From Lacrimispora sphenoides (lineage in GTDB: Bacteria; Bacillota; Clostridia; Lachnospirales; Lachnospiraceae), in the NCBI RefSeq assembly GCF_900105215.1, contig NZ_FOIP01000001.1:3412501-3476500 (forward strand): a stretch of DNA of 64,000 nucleotides, written 5' to 3'. The position numbers and the translations under genes were made by a program. Shown here piece by piece: positions 17,038 through 25,771 of the stretch. The notes below the pieces were generated by a model that had not been told where the DNA came from, ran no database searches, and worked only from the letters and a program-made list of their open reading frames with translations. Numbering within the stretch: position 1 is the stretch's first letter; each line of letters begins with the position of its first letter.

Positions 17038-18132
17038 ATGAGTATGAAATTTAAACCTGTGATAGGCATTTCTATGGGAGACCCCTTTGGAAATGGTCCA
17101 GAAATAACTGTTCGTGCACTGGCAGATGAAGAAATCTACCAGCGTTGTAAACCCTTAGTAGTAGGCGACGAGACTTCCATGCGTTACGCTCTGAAGGTGG
17201 CCGGGATAGTTCACGGCATTCATCTGGAGCTGAATGTGGTATCCACACCCGCCGAAGGCAAGTATACCTATGGCACCATCGACTTAATGGATTTGAAGCT
17301 GATTCCTGCAGACGAAATTCCAGATACCTCCAGACTGGATGTACCTGAGCCTTTTGGCGTGGGAGCCTGTGCCCTGGGCGGAGAGGCAGCTTTCCAGTAC
17401 GTTGTAAAAGTTATTCAGCTGGATCAGGATGGCCAGATCGATGCTACGGTTACCAATGCTCTGAGCAAGGAAGCCATAAACATGGCTGGCCACCACTACT
17501 CAGGCCATACCGAGATTTATGCAGATTACACGGACACCCCTAAGTACACCATGATGCTGGCTCACGGCGATCTGCGGGTCGTCCATGTTTCCACTCATGT
17601 GTCTTTACGAGAAGCTTGTGACCGTGTCAAGAAAGATCGTGTCCTGGATTGCATCCGCATTGCCAACGAAGGCTGCAAAGCACTGGGAATTAAAGAACCT
17701 AAAATTGGCGTTGCAGGGCTGAATCCCCATTGTGGTGAGAACGGCATGTTTGGCTGGGAGGAAGTCAAAGAAATCCAGCCTGCCATCGAGGCTGCCATGG
17801 CTGAGGGCATCATGATCCCTGAAAAGAAGCCTACTCCTCCCGATACCGTGTTCTCTAAGGCACTGGGCGGATGGTATGACATCGTTGTGGCCATGTACCA
17901 CGATCAAGGTCATATCCCTTTAAAGGTGAAAGGCTTTGTTTATAACCGTGAGGAAAAGCACTGGGAGGCTGTCGAAGGTGTGAATGTAACCCTGGGTCTG
18001 CCTATCATTCGTGCCAGCGTGGACCATGGCACCGGCATCGACCTTGCAGGCAGCGGCCGTTCCAGCGAGCTGAGCCTGGTCAATGCCATAGATTATGCTA
18101 TCCTTATGGTTCATGCCAGGAAAGAAGCCTGA
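17038..18132 (+). CDS. pdxA2: PdxA-family 4-phosphate dehydrogenase (PdxA2 type)
   Basis: Metal- and NAD-dependent dehydrogenase of 364 residues homologous to 4-hydroxythreonine-4-phosphate dehydrogenase. Metal ligands are visible in GHHYSGHTEIYA, VHVSTHVSLREA and MYHDQGHIPLKV; the N-terminus ISMGDPFGNGPEI is typical. Paired with a DUF1537 kinase, PdxA2 enzymes oxidise and decarboxylate the four-carbon acid-sugar phosphate to dihydroxyacetone phosphate, so a role in catabolism rather than vitamin B6 synthesis is inferred. It is nearly contiguous with the aldolase gene (one-base gap). Confidence 0.88.
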   Translation: MSMKFKPVIGISMGDPFGNGPEITVRALADEEIYQRCKPLVVGDETSMRYALKVAGIVHGIHLELNVVSTPAEGKYTYGTIDLMDLKLIPADEIPDTSRLDVPEPFGVGACALGGEAAFQYVVKVIQLDQDGQIDATVTNALSKEAINMAGHHYSGHTEIYADYTDTPKYTMMLAHGDLRVVHVSTHVSLREACDRVKKDRVLDCIRIANEGCKALGIKEPKIGVAGLNPHCGENGMFGWEEVKEIQPAIEAAMAEGIMIPEKKPTPPDTVFSKALGGWYDIVVAMYHDQGHIPLKVKGFVYNREEKHWEAVEGVNVTLGLPIIRASVDHGTGIDLAGSGRSSELSLVNAIDYAILMVHARKEA

Positions 18133-18243
18133 TATTGTATGGTATATACACTGTACACGCATTTTACCAAACAGAACGATTGAATTGATATAATGTCCCA
18201 AATGCAAAAAATAATCCTGTATAATAGAGAGGAGTTCAATCAA

Positions 18244-19524
18244 ATGACTATCCCAATGATTATTGCCATTGCTATCACTGCATTCATGATTATTTTAATC
18301 ATGACAGAAAAACTTCCGTTCGGCGCACCTCCAATTCTCGCATGTCTGCTAATGGTTCTTTTTGGAATAACCGATATCAAGACTGCTTTCGGCGGTTTTT
18401 CTAACGCTACCATTATTATGCTTGCCTCTTTCATGGCAATCGTGGCCGCTCTTCAAAAAACCAGCCTTATTGGTACTTTCAGAAAAACAATTTTGAATAT
18501 GGCTAACAAAGGTGGATTTAAGGCATATATACTGTTATTTATTATCGTTATGTTGGCTAGCAGTATCTTTGGCACGGGCTCAACTGCATTCTATGTTCTT
18601 ACTTTAGGTATATTATCTACTATACAGTATACTGACAAGTTACCACGTGGTAAAGTTATTGCTGCTGCTGGTTTCGCAGCTAACCATCCACTAATTCCTG
18701 TAAATGTTACATTACAATATGGGATTGTTATTGCTGTTTTAGGAGCTGCTGGTTCAGGTATTACCAGCGTTTCCTTAGCAAAATTCTCTATTGTAAATCT
18801 AATACTTTCATTAGCTTATGTAGTATGGGCTTTAATTGGTTATAAAGTTCTACCTAACAAAAATGTTGAAGATACAGAACTCGACGCTGATAAGTCTAAA
18901 GAAATAGTTTACGATTTACCAAAATGGAAAGAAAATACAACATATGCAGCCTTTATTGCAGCTGTTGTTGGTATGATTCTTCAAAGTAAAGTTGGCGATG
19001 CAGGATATATGATTCCAGGTTTATCTGCATGTCTGGTTTTAGCTATCGGTGTTCTGAATTTCGATGAAATTCGTAACAACATCGGTGCTCCGATTATTTT
19101 GATGTCTGCTGGCGTCATCGGTGTAGCTGATGCTCTAGGCAGTACAGGCTTAACTGCTTTAGTTGGCGAAACTGTAGCTAATATGCTTGGCACTAATATC
19201 AATCCTTTCATCCTGATCTTTGTTTTCTGCATGTTAACAAGTGTACTTGCAACCCTTACAGGATCCACTATAGGTACTGTGTATGTATTTGCACCTATGG
19301 CTATTGCTACCTGCATGAGCTTGGGCCTAAATCCAACAGCAGCTGCTGCTGCAATTGTAGTTTCGGGCTGGAATGGCCATTTCTTACCAATTGACGGTAT
19401 GCCTGCTATGGTAATGGGAATTGGTAAGTACAATCTAATAGAGTTTTGGAAATACACAATTCCGATGTACTTTATCCGCCTGCTTGCTTTAACTGCCGGA
19501 GCTTTGCTATTGTTCCCAATGTAA
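18244..19524 (+). CDS. SLC13/CitM-type organic anion permease
   Basis: Integral membrane protein of 426 residues with about ten to twelve hydrophobic helices and the ion-transporter superfamily layout: two halves, each with a hairpin rich in small residues (SSIFGTGSTAFYV in the first, LTGSTIGTVYVFAP in the second). Such carriers take up di- and tricarboxylates or sugar acids with Na+ or H+. It is likely the uptake system for the acid sugar used by the operon. AGAGGAG at 18228-18234 supports the ATG at 18244. Its codons are more AT-rich than those of the enzymes before it. Confidence 0.85.
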   Translation: MTIPMIIAIAITAFMIILIMTEKLPFGAPPILACLLMVLFGITDIKTAFGGFSNATIIMLASFMAIVAALQKTSLIGTFRKTILNMANKGGFKAYILLFIIVMLASSIFGTGSTAFYVLTLGILSTIQYTDKLPRGKVIAAAGFAANHPLIPVNVTLQYGIVIAVLGAAGSGITSVSLAKFSIVNLILSLAYVVWALIGYKVLPNKNVEDTELDADKSKEIVYDLPKWKENTTYAAFIAAVVGMILQSKVGDAGYMIPGLSACLVLAIGVLNFDEIRNNIGAPIILMSAGVIGVADALGSTGLTALVGETVANMLGTNINPFILIFVFCMLTSVLATLTGSTIGTVYVFAPMAIATCMSLGLNPTAAAAAIVVSGWNGHFLPIDGMPAMVMGIGKYNLIEFWKYTIPMYFIRLLALTAGALLLFPM

Positions 19525-19645
19525 GATTCTAAATTACTTAAATGAATGGCAAGCAGTGACCAAACGCATTCAATGTGTATCAAAAAAATATCCGACTTTA
19601 TATGAAACGGATAATCAACCGACATTTTGAGAAAGAGGTATAATT

Positions 19646-19993
19646 ATGAATAATAAATTTGAACTGGAGCATATCGGCATCAATACCCCAAATGCTGAGG
19701 AGGCAGAAAGACTGGCTCAGCTTCTGAGCATGATGTTTAACCTGGAGCCTCGTCATGGACAAAAGTCCGAATTCGGCGGTCCTTACTTTGAGTGTATGAA
19801 GGCTCCATTCCTGGGGGCAAACGGCCATATTGCTATGCGTACACCTGATTTGACCGCTGCCGCAGAAGAGTTGAAAGAAAAAGGCTTCTCTTTCAACATG
19901 GATACTGCCGCATATTCCGAGGAAGGCAAACTGAAGAACGTCTATTTAGACGGCGAGTTTGGCGGATTTGCCATCCATATTATGCAAAAGTAA
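19646..19993 (+). CDS. Stand-alone VOC domain, KDPG-aldolase-tail type
   Basis: Single-domain VOC protein of 115 residues: EHIGINTPNAEEAERLAQLL, an FGGPYFECMKAPFLGANGHI middle and a VYLDGEFGGFAIHIMQK end. From memory this matches the C-terminal VOC extension carried by some clostridial KHG/KDPG aldolases, here as a free protein. No KDPG aldolase is in the operon, but a DapA-type aldolase is. Function unknown; a substrate-handling or isomerase role on keto acids is possible. AGAAAGAGG precedes the ATG. It is probably the last gene of the island. Confidence 0.75.
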   Translation: MNNKFELEHIGINTPNAEEAERLAQLLSMMFNLEPRHGQKSEFGGPYFECMKAPFLGANGHIAMRTPDLTAAAEELKEKGFSFNMDTAAYSEEGKLKNVYLDGEFGGFAIHIMQK

Positions 19994-20041
19994 CGGCAAA
20001 ACCAATTGAATCAATGCAACGAAATAAACCTCAGTTTTAAC

Positions 20042-20096
20042 TGCACCCCAAAAGTTAGGCATGTGATAACATGTTAGGCGAAAGGGGTGCAATTTT
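20042..20096 (+). terminator. Nested hairpin with T run, possible IS end
   Basis: TGCACCCC (20042-20049) pairs with GGGGTGCA (20084-20091), followed by ATTTTT. An inner CATGT-gata-ACATG hairpin lies in the loop. It works as a terminator for the acid-sugar operon. The wording, TGCACCCCAAAAGTTAG, also resembles the terminal repeat of IS3/IS150-type elements, and 20097-20221 has no intact gene, so it may be an IS remnant. Confidence 0.5.
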
Positions 20097-20221
20097 TAAT
20101 AGAGGTAACAATTTTCTCGTATATAGTCATCGAAAAAGGGTATAGGGCGTTGCGTGATGCGAATGAAAGATATTCTTTCGAAGGACGATGTGATTATTCG
20201 AAAAGTTATCAACAGCTTACT

Positions 20222-21805
20222 TTATTTTTGAGAAGATATTTTTACTGTTTGACACATTTCCTGCAGGACTCTGTGGATTTTCCCCTGAGCGGATTCGTCG
20301 CACAGGATTACAATTTTATCCCCGGCCGATAATGTTGTATTTCCCCGCGGAACAAACTCCGCTTCACCCCTCATAAGCGATACCAGCAGACAGGTCTGGG
20401 GCCAGTCGATCTCAGAAACTTTCTGTCCATCTGCATCACTTCCGTGAAATATCATTCCTTCTACCAGTACCTTTTCTCTGCTAAGAGAAGAGTGAATTTC
20501 CGGTTTCATCTTTGCCAGTAACCGGTGAAGAAGCTGGTCATAGACGGGAGCCGTATGAAACATATCAGGGATGATATAGGCCACCAGGGCAACCATGGAC
20601 AGTGTCAGCAAATGAGAGAAACTGCCGGTCATCTCACTGATCAGAATGACCCCGGTGATGGGAGAGCGGACAATGGCAGAAAAACAACCTGCCATTCCCA
20701 AAATGATAAAATTATCCAGAAGTCCGTTTAAGGAACCGGTTACCAATCCAGCTGCATGGTAATAAATACTTCCGCTTAATGCTCCGATTACCAGAAGAGG
20801 AAGAAAGATTCCACCCGGTGCACCGCAGCCAAAGCTTAACATGGAAAAACTGAATTTAGCGATCAGAAGTACGATCAATGCCCCAAGTGCCATCTGGCTG
20901 CTGGTCAGTGTTTCCACCAGGGAATGACCTCCGCCTAGTACATATGGGTAGGTAAAACCGAAAATTCCAGCCAGTAAAAATGGAATCAGAACCCGGACCG
21001 CCTGAACCTGGATTCTCATATACAAATCCTGAGTCATGGAAAGGCAGTTGTTATAAAGAACTCCCATAGCTCCCAGGATTACCCCGAAGAGAATCACGTG
21101 GCCATATGTAGATAAAGGCATCATAGTGCTGATCTGAAAATTAAAAGCCGGCTGAAGACCAAACACATTTCTGGAAACGTAATCAGCCGTAATGGAGGAG
21201 GCCATAGTAGATAAAAGCAGTTCCGGTGAAAAATGCTTGTGAACCTCTTCCAAGGAGAATAGAACACCGGCAATGGGAGCATTAAATGCAGCAGAAAGTC
21301 CGGCGCTGGCCCCGCATGTAATTAGAAGCTTCTCCTCTGTTCTGGCTCTTTTGGTCAGGCGCGACAAGCCCTTTGCAGCCATTGCACCCAGCTGAATACT
21401 TGGTCCCTCCCTTCCCAGTGACAGACCGCACCCAATGGAAAGAAGACCTCCCCCCATCTTTGCGATCAGGACTCTCCACCAACAGGGGTCTAATTCCCCC
21501 ATCATCTCACCTTCTACCTGGGGAATCCCACTTCCGGATATAAAGGATTCCCATTTCAACAGCATTGCAACAACAAAAGCTGCGGCTGCCAAAAAAACAA
21601 ACCACACCGGTATCACCCATATGTGTTCTTTTCCATAGCTTAAAACTATATTAAGCAATTTCTCCGCATAGGTCAGGAGATACCGGAAAAGCACAACAAT
21701 AACGCCTGAAATTGCACCAACAGCAATTCCTTCCAATATTAGAGCATAGCGAAAACTTCGGTAACGATTGATGGTATTCTTTACCGTGTGACATTCAGTC
21801 TGCAT
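20222..21805 (-). CDS. ClC-type chloride/proton antiporter with TrkA-C domain
   Basis: Membrane protein of 527 residues. ClC selectivity motifs are present: GSGIP at 91-95, GREGP with gating Glu133, and GIFLP near the middle of the second half. The EE pair at 186-187 (FSLEEVHKHF) matches the internal proton-glutamate position, so it is predicted to be an H+/Cl- (or other anion) antiporter rather than a channel. The C-terminus carries a cytosolic TrkA-C/RCK-C regulatory domain (about 445-520). ACAGGAGGG favours the ATG at 21805 over one six bases earlier, which lies too close. Single gene, convergent with the acid-sugar operon. Confidence 0.9.
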   Translation of the reverse strand: MQTECHTVKNTINRYRSFRYALILEGIAVGAISGVIVVLFRYLLTYAEKLLNIVLSYGKEHIWVIPVWFVFLAAAAFVVAMLLKWESFISGSGIPQVEGEMMGELDPCWWRVLIAKMGGGLLSIGCGLSLGREGPSIQLGAMAAKGLSRLTKRARTEEKLLITCGASAGLSAAFNAPIAGVLFSLEEVHKHFSPELLLSTMASSITADYVSRNVFGLQPAFNFQISTMMPLSTYGHVILFGVILGAMGVLYNNCLSMTQDLYMRIQVQAVRVLIPFLLAGIFGFTYPYVLGGGHSLVETLTSSQMALGALIVLLIAKFSFSMLSFGCGAPGGIFLPLLVIGALSGSIYYHAAGLVTGSLNGLLDNFIILGMAGCFSAIVRSPITGVILISEMTGSFSHLLTLSMVALVAYIIPDMFHTAPVYDQLLHRLLAKMKPEIHSSLSREKVLVEGMIFHGSDADGQKVSEIDWPQTCLLVSLMRGEAEFVPRGNTTLSAGDKIVILCDESAQGKIHRVLQEMCQTVKISSQK

Positions 21806-22160
21806 AATCATCCCTCCTGTAGCTGTATTTTGTTTCATCTGCAAACAATATAAAATTATAGTTCTTAAAATTTCTGTTTGCAAGTCAAATGCTGTATTTT
21901 TCTCTGTAATGGCTGTCTCATGGAAAATTTTATTAATACATCTGTATGCAATTGCAGTCTGGAGTTTTGTGGGATTTAGGTAATACAGTTGAGGGATGCA
22001 TTTCATTAACTTGAAAAATATGATATAATTTGAGTGCCGGTAATAAACGCAGTTTATAGGTCATATTCATGAAATTGAAACAGAGGAAGATAAAAACATA
22101 GGCGAGGATACGTCCAGAGATACGGAAGGATATGCCAATTGATAAGGAGATTTGTTTGAT

Positions 22161-22460
22161 ATGACACAGTTTACTGAGGAAGTCCTAGTAATAATAAAGG
22201 GAATACCATATGGGAGAGTTATGAGCTACGGACGGGTTGCAAGACTTGCAGGAAATACTAGAGGTGCGAGGCAGGTAGTCAGGATACTTCATTCTATGTC
22301 TGAGAAGTACAACCTCCCTTGGCACCGGATCATTAACTCCAAAGGCAAAATATCAATCACGGATAAAAGAGATGCAGCTATTCAAAGAGAACTTCTTATA
22401 TCGGAAGGAATAGAGGTGACTGAGGACGGATACATAGATATTTCTATATATGGAATATGA
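22161..22460 (+). CDS. Alkyltransferase-like protein (ATL)
   Basis: Small DNA-binding protein of 99 residues homologous to the C-terminal domain of O6-methylguanine-DNA methyltransferase: PYGRVMSYGRVARLAG, then the recognition helix RGARQVVRILH. The active-site PCHR is PWHR here, so the alkyl-accepting Cys is Trp and the protein cannot demethylate. ATL proteins bind O6-alkylguanine and hand it to nucleotide excision repair. AAGGAG at 22144-22149 serves either the ATG at 22161 or, less well spaced, a TTG at 22152. Confidence 0.88.
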   Translation: MTQFTEEVLVIIKGIPYGRVMSYGRVARLAGNTRGARQVVRILHSMSEKYNLPWHRIINSKGKISITDKRDAAIQRELLISEGIEVTEDGYIDISIYGI

Positions 22461-22527
22461 GATCAATGCTGCTGTAGCTTTTGGCGGCACCTATGTCACA
22501 TTCGGTTCGTGTGAATAAGTCTACTAA

Positions 22528-22556
22528 GTCAGATTTAAAAGTTAAGTGGTCAGATT
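22528..22556. promoter_or_regulatory. Direct repeats GTCAGATT, possible AraC sites
   Basis: GTCAGATT occurs at 22528 and again at 22549, two helical turns apart. They lie upstream of the dioxygenase gene, which is followed by an AraC regulator. AraC proteins bind direct repeats with such spacing; this is a guess from geometry only. Confidence 0.3.
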
Positions 22557-22636
22557 AGAATTTCAAATTAGAGCGCAACAATATTCATAAAATCAAATAT
22601 CAATTGATTCATATAAAATGAAAGGGAGTTGACAAT

Positions 22637-23407
22637 ATGTCTAAAATGCCGATGATGTTTATAGGCCATGGCTCGCCTATGAACGCAATAGAAGATAACC
22701 GCTATACAAGGAACTGGAAGGAAATGGCCAAGAAAATACCTAAGCCTGAGTCAATAGTATCAATTTCGGCACATTGGTATACGAAAGGCACAAAGATTAT
22801 GAATGAGGAAAATCCAAAGACAATTTATGATATGTACGGATTTCCTAAAGAGTTATATGAGATTCCATATAATGTTCCCGGCAATCCGAAACTTGCGGAA
22901 AATGTAAAAAGTTTAATCAGCAAACAAAGTGTATTTGATAATTCCTGGGGCATTGACCACGGCACCTGGTCTGTTTTGGTCCATATGTACCCCGAAAGAG
23001 ATATCCCCGTTATTCAAATTAGCATAGATGCCTCCGCGCCGCCGGAAGTTCATTATCAGATAGGCAAGGAGTTAAAATCCTTAAGGCATCAAGGCGTTTT
23101 ATTGTTTGGCACCGGAAATATTGTTCACAACCTACGAATGATTGATTGGGGGATAGAAGACAAAGGCTTTGATTGGGCATATAAGTTTGATGATTATATA
23201 AAAGAGAATATTGAAAATAGAAATCATGAGAATGTCATTAATTATCTGAGCTTGGGAGAAACAGCAAAATTAGCCGTACCTACGCCGGATCATTTTAATC
23301 CAATCTTATATATACTTGGCGCCTCCGATAAAGAAGATAAGATATCAACTTATAACAACAGCTGCATGATGGGGTCCTTGTCTATGACAAGCTATTTATT
23401 TACATAG
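22637..23407 (+). CDS. LigB/YgiD-type extradiol dioxygenase
   Basis: Protein of 256 residues in the 4,5-DOPA extradiol dioxygenase family: FIGHGSPMNA at the start with a metal His, SISAHWYTKG, WGIDHGTWSVL and FGTGNIVHN. These conserved His residues form the zinc or iron site. The family opens catechol-type rings or hydrolyses related compounds; in an anaerobe the natural substrate is unclear. AAAGGGAG precedes the ATG. An AraC-type gene follows after 85 bases, suggesting local control. Confidence 0.88.
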   Translation: MSKMPMMFIGHGSPMNAIEDNRYTRNWKEMAKKIPKPESIVSISAHWYTKGTKIMNEENPKTIYDMYGFPKELYEIPYNVPGNPKLAENVKSLISKQSVFDNSWGIDHGTWSVLVHMYPERDIPVIQISIDASAPPEVHYQIGKELKSLRHQGVLLFGTGNIVHNLRMIDWGIEDKGFDWAYKFDDYIKENIENRNHENVINYLSLGETAKLAVPTPDHFNPILYILGASDKEDKISTYNNSCMMGSLSMTSYLFT

Positions 23408-23492
23408 ATGGCAACACATATACCACATAACAAAACTATTGATCTGAAAAATATATAGTTTTTTGATAATAAGACAAGAAAGGAGCTTATAA

Positions 23493-24533
23493 ATGGAGCA
23501 TAAATTCTATATCAATTCAAATAATGGATATGCCGCTATGCTAGAGCAATATAGAGCCATGCATGAGCAAATAGGGGATGCTCGTTTCTTGCCTAACCAC
23601 GATATGAGGAAAGGAATCGTTTATGATATAAAACCGGAGTATGGCAAGGGAACCATACAAATATATAATTTGCTCGGCAATGCTATGCTGCTCATCTATG
23701 ATTTTGTGTTTAATAAGGATATTGTAACAGCATTTGATTTAACCCACAATTATTTCGAGATTGAATACTGTATAGACGGATGCATGTATATAGAAGAAGA
23801 AAAGGCAGGAGATACTTGCTTTAGCCAAAACAACTTATCCATCTCTTTATCACAGGATATGAAAGGTATTATCAAGCGTTGTGCAGGTCAAAAGTATCAG
23901 GGAGTTTCCATAACAGCCAACAGGCATGCACTTCCTTCTTATTTTGGAAGCACAGGAGTCGATGTATGGAATGATACGATAGAAAAACTGGAAGACCAGC
24001 TTCGCTCGGAGTATTATTTGGGTTTAGATACTCCCCTTGAAATCGCCGCTGCTTTTCTGCAGATATTTAATTGCCGCCTCCCTGCAAAAACCCGCACTTT
24101 ATTTTACGAAAGTAAAGTTATGGAAATATTATCAATGATCGTATCTAACGAAATTATGAGGTATGATAAGTTTGAGCCAACAGCGCTCACCCCTTATGAA
24201 TTACAAAAAATAAAGGAAATTCCACGAATTTTGCTTGAACAGCCTTTTGAATTACCAAGCATCCTTTCGCTATCTAAGAAGTTGGTCATTAATCCTAAAA
24301 AACTGACCAAAGGTTTCAAGCTTATTTATGGAGATACTATTTTCAGCTATCACAGGAAATTTTCGTTGCAACAGGCTTCTTCCATGCTGCTGAACACAGA
24401 GAAATCAGTTAATGAAATTGCCTATGATATTGGCTATTCAAGCTCCAGCAATTTCTGTGCAGCATTTAAAAAACAATATGGTATTACCCCATTAAAATAT
24501 CGGGAATCCTCATTGCTGCGTAATGCAGAATAG
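23493..24533 (+). CDS. AraC-family transcriptional regulator
   Basis: Regulator of 346 residues. The N-terminal two thirds form a sensor region without a recognisable ligand signature. The C-terminal 100 residues hold the double helix-turn-helix of AraC (SVNEIAYDIGYSSSSNFCAAF then KKQYGITPLKYRES). AGAAAGGAG precedes the ATG. It lies between the dioxygenase gene and the iron/cobalamin-type ABC operon; AraC proteins of this shape often sit next to siderophore uptake operons and activate them. Confidence 0.85.
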   Translation: MEHKFYINSNNGYAAMLEQYRAMHEQIGDARFLPNHDMRKGIVYDIKPEYGKGTIQIYNLLGNAMLLIYDFVFNKDIVTAFDLTHNYFEIEYCIDGCMYIEEEKAGDTCFSQNNLSISLSQDMKGIIKRCAGQKYQGVSITANRHALPSYFGSTGVDVWNDTIEKLEDQLRSEYYLGLDTPLEIAAAFLQIFNCRLPAKTRTLFYESKVMEILSMIVSNEIMRYDKFEPTALTPYELQKIKEIPRILLEQPFELPSILSLSKKLVINPKKLTKGFKLIYGDTIFSYHRKFSLQQASSMLLNTEKSVNEIAYDIGYSSSSNFCAAFKKQYGITPLKYRESSLLRNAE

Positions 24534-24570
24534 GTTTTAGCTAAAATAATTTAAAAACATTGTTCTTAAA

Positions 24571-24596
24571 CCACAAGTACATACTTGTGGTTTTTT
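24571..24596 (+). terminator. Intrinsic terminator
   Basis: CCACAAGTA pairs with TACTTGTGG (24571-24590), followed by six T. It ends the dioxygenase/AraC transcript. Confidence 0.85.
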
Positions 24597-24681
24597 GTTT
24601 TTTCCATATTCATTTATTGAAAGTCTTTTACTCAATATAAATCGGCATCGCAAGCAATATAGTTCATAAGCGTTTATGCGG

Positions 24682-24714
24682 TACAATATACTACTAGTTA
24701 GCCATAACTAACTA
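24682..24714 (+). promoter_or_regulatory. -10 box with DtxR-like palindromic operator
   Basis: TACAAT (24682-24687) is a plausible -10, though its -35 is poor. TAGTTAG-ccataa-CTAACTA (24695-24714) is a perfect 7-bp inverted repeat over the expected transcription start. It resembles DtxR/IdeR iron boxes (TTAGGTTAGnCTAACCTAA), so iron-dependent repression of the ABC operon is inferred. Confidence 0.5.
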
Positions 24715-24737
24715 AATATAATACAGGAGGGATATAC

Positions 24738-25769
24738 ATGCTAAAAAAAACAACATCTATTCTAATGGCAATTATCTGTTGTACCGCATTGGCGGCTTGC
24801 TCACAACAGTCAACAAACGAAAATGAAGCTTCAAAACCAGTATCAACCAACCAGACCGGTACCCCACAACAGGGCGGTTATTATCCTTTAAAATTTACTA
24901 TTTATGACAATAAAGGAAACAAAATTCAGCAAACTGTTAATGAGGAGCCAGAGAGAATTGTCGTAATTGGGCAGGGCCTTGCAGAGTTAATGATTCACTT
25001 TGGAGAAAAAGACAAGATTGCAGGACTGGCCTATTTAGACAATTCCTATTCCCAATATGAGGAGCAGATCAAACAGATTCCGCTGCTCACGGATACGTGG
25101 CCTTCTAAGGAATCTATTATCGCACTGGAGCCGGATTTAATTGTTGCCATGTCTTCGACGTTTACCGATGAACGCCTTGGTGACATTTCGTTTTGGAATG
25201 AAAGAGGAATTCCTGTTCTTACAGGTATTAACTATACTATGGGCCGTACAATTAACAGTGTTTTTGACGACATTAACAATTTGGGAATGGTATTAAATAT
25301 TAAAGATAAAACAGATGCTTTTGTAGAGGATCAGAAAACTCGAATTAAAGTGATTCAGGACAAAGCCTCACAGTCGGCTAATAAGCCAAGGATTTTGCTT
25401 TTTGCTGGAGGTCAAAAGGATACTTATTACTATTACGGTCCTACCCTCTGTGTCATAGATGAAATGGTGGAAGGCGCAGGCGGTGAGTACATAAAAGTAT
25501 CAGAGGATACCTATGTAGAGATGTCTACCGAATCCATCCTTTCTATTAACCCTGATAAAATCATTGTCACCGAGTTCCAGAAATCCGACAGCGACGCTGC
25601 AAAGCATTTATTACTTAATAATTCAAGCTTAAAAAATGTTACTGCTATTAAAACAGGGAGTGTAATGGTGGCTGATTATACAAATGCTATTCGTGGCAGC
25701 CTTAATCTTGCGGATTTATATGAGGATGTTGCAGAGTTTATTCATCCTGAATTGTTTAGGGAGGAATAA
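24738..25769 (+). CDS. Siderophore/cobalamin-type substrate-binding lipoprotein
   Basis: Extracellular binding protein of 343 residues (FecB/BtuF class). Lipobox LAAC places the lipid anchor at Cys21. The body has the class III binding-protein pattern: PERIVVIGQGLAELMIHFG, GLAYLD, ESIIALEPDLIVAM, and the C-terminal STESILSINPDKIIVTEF. It delivers an iron-siderophore, haem or corrinoid to the permease encoded next. AGGAGGG precedes the ATG. The substrate cannot be read from sequence; the DtxR-like operator upstream favours iron. Confidence 0.87.
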   Translation: MLKKTTSILMAIICCTALAACSQQSTNENEASKPVSTNQTGTPQQGGYYPLKFTIYDNKGNKIQQTVNEEPERIVVIGQGLAELMIHFGEKDKIAGLAYLDNSYSQYEEQIKQIPLLTDTWPSKESIIALEPDLIVAMSSTFTDERLGDISFWNERGIPVLTGINYTMGRTINSVFDDINNLGMVLNIKDKTDAFVEDQKTRIKVIQDKASQSANKPRILLFAGGQKDTYYYYGPTLCVIDEMVEGAGGEYIKVSEDTYVEMSTESILSINPDKIIVTEFQKSDSDAAKHLLLNNSSLKNVTAIKTGSVMVADYTNAIRGSLNLADLYEDVAEFIHPELFREE

Positions 25770-25771
25770 AG

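Noticed and set aside
18981..19625. 214-codon minus-strand frame under the permease gene.
   Set aside because: Hydrophobic only because it mirrors membrane helices on the other strand.
22528..22556. GTCAGATT repeats as a main regulatory finding.
   Set aside because: Two 8-base copies in AT-rich DNA are weak evidence; kept only as a low-confidence feature.
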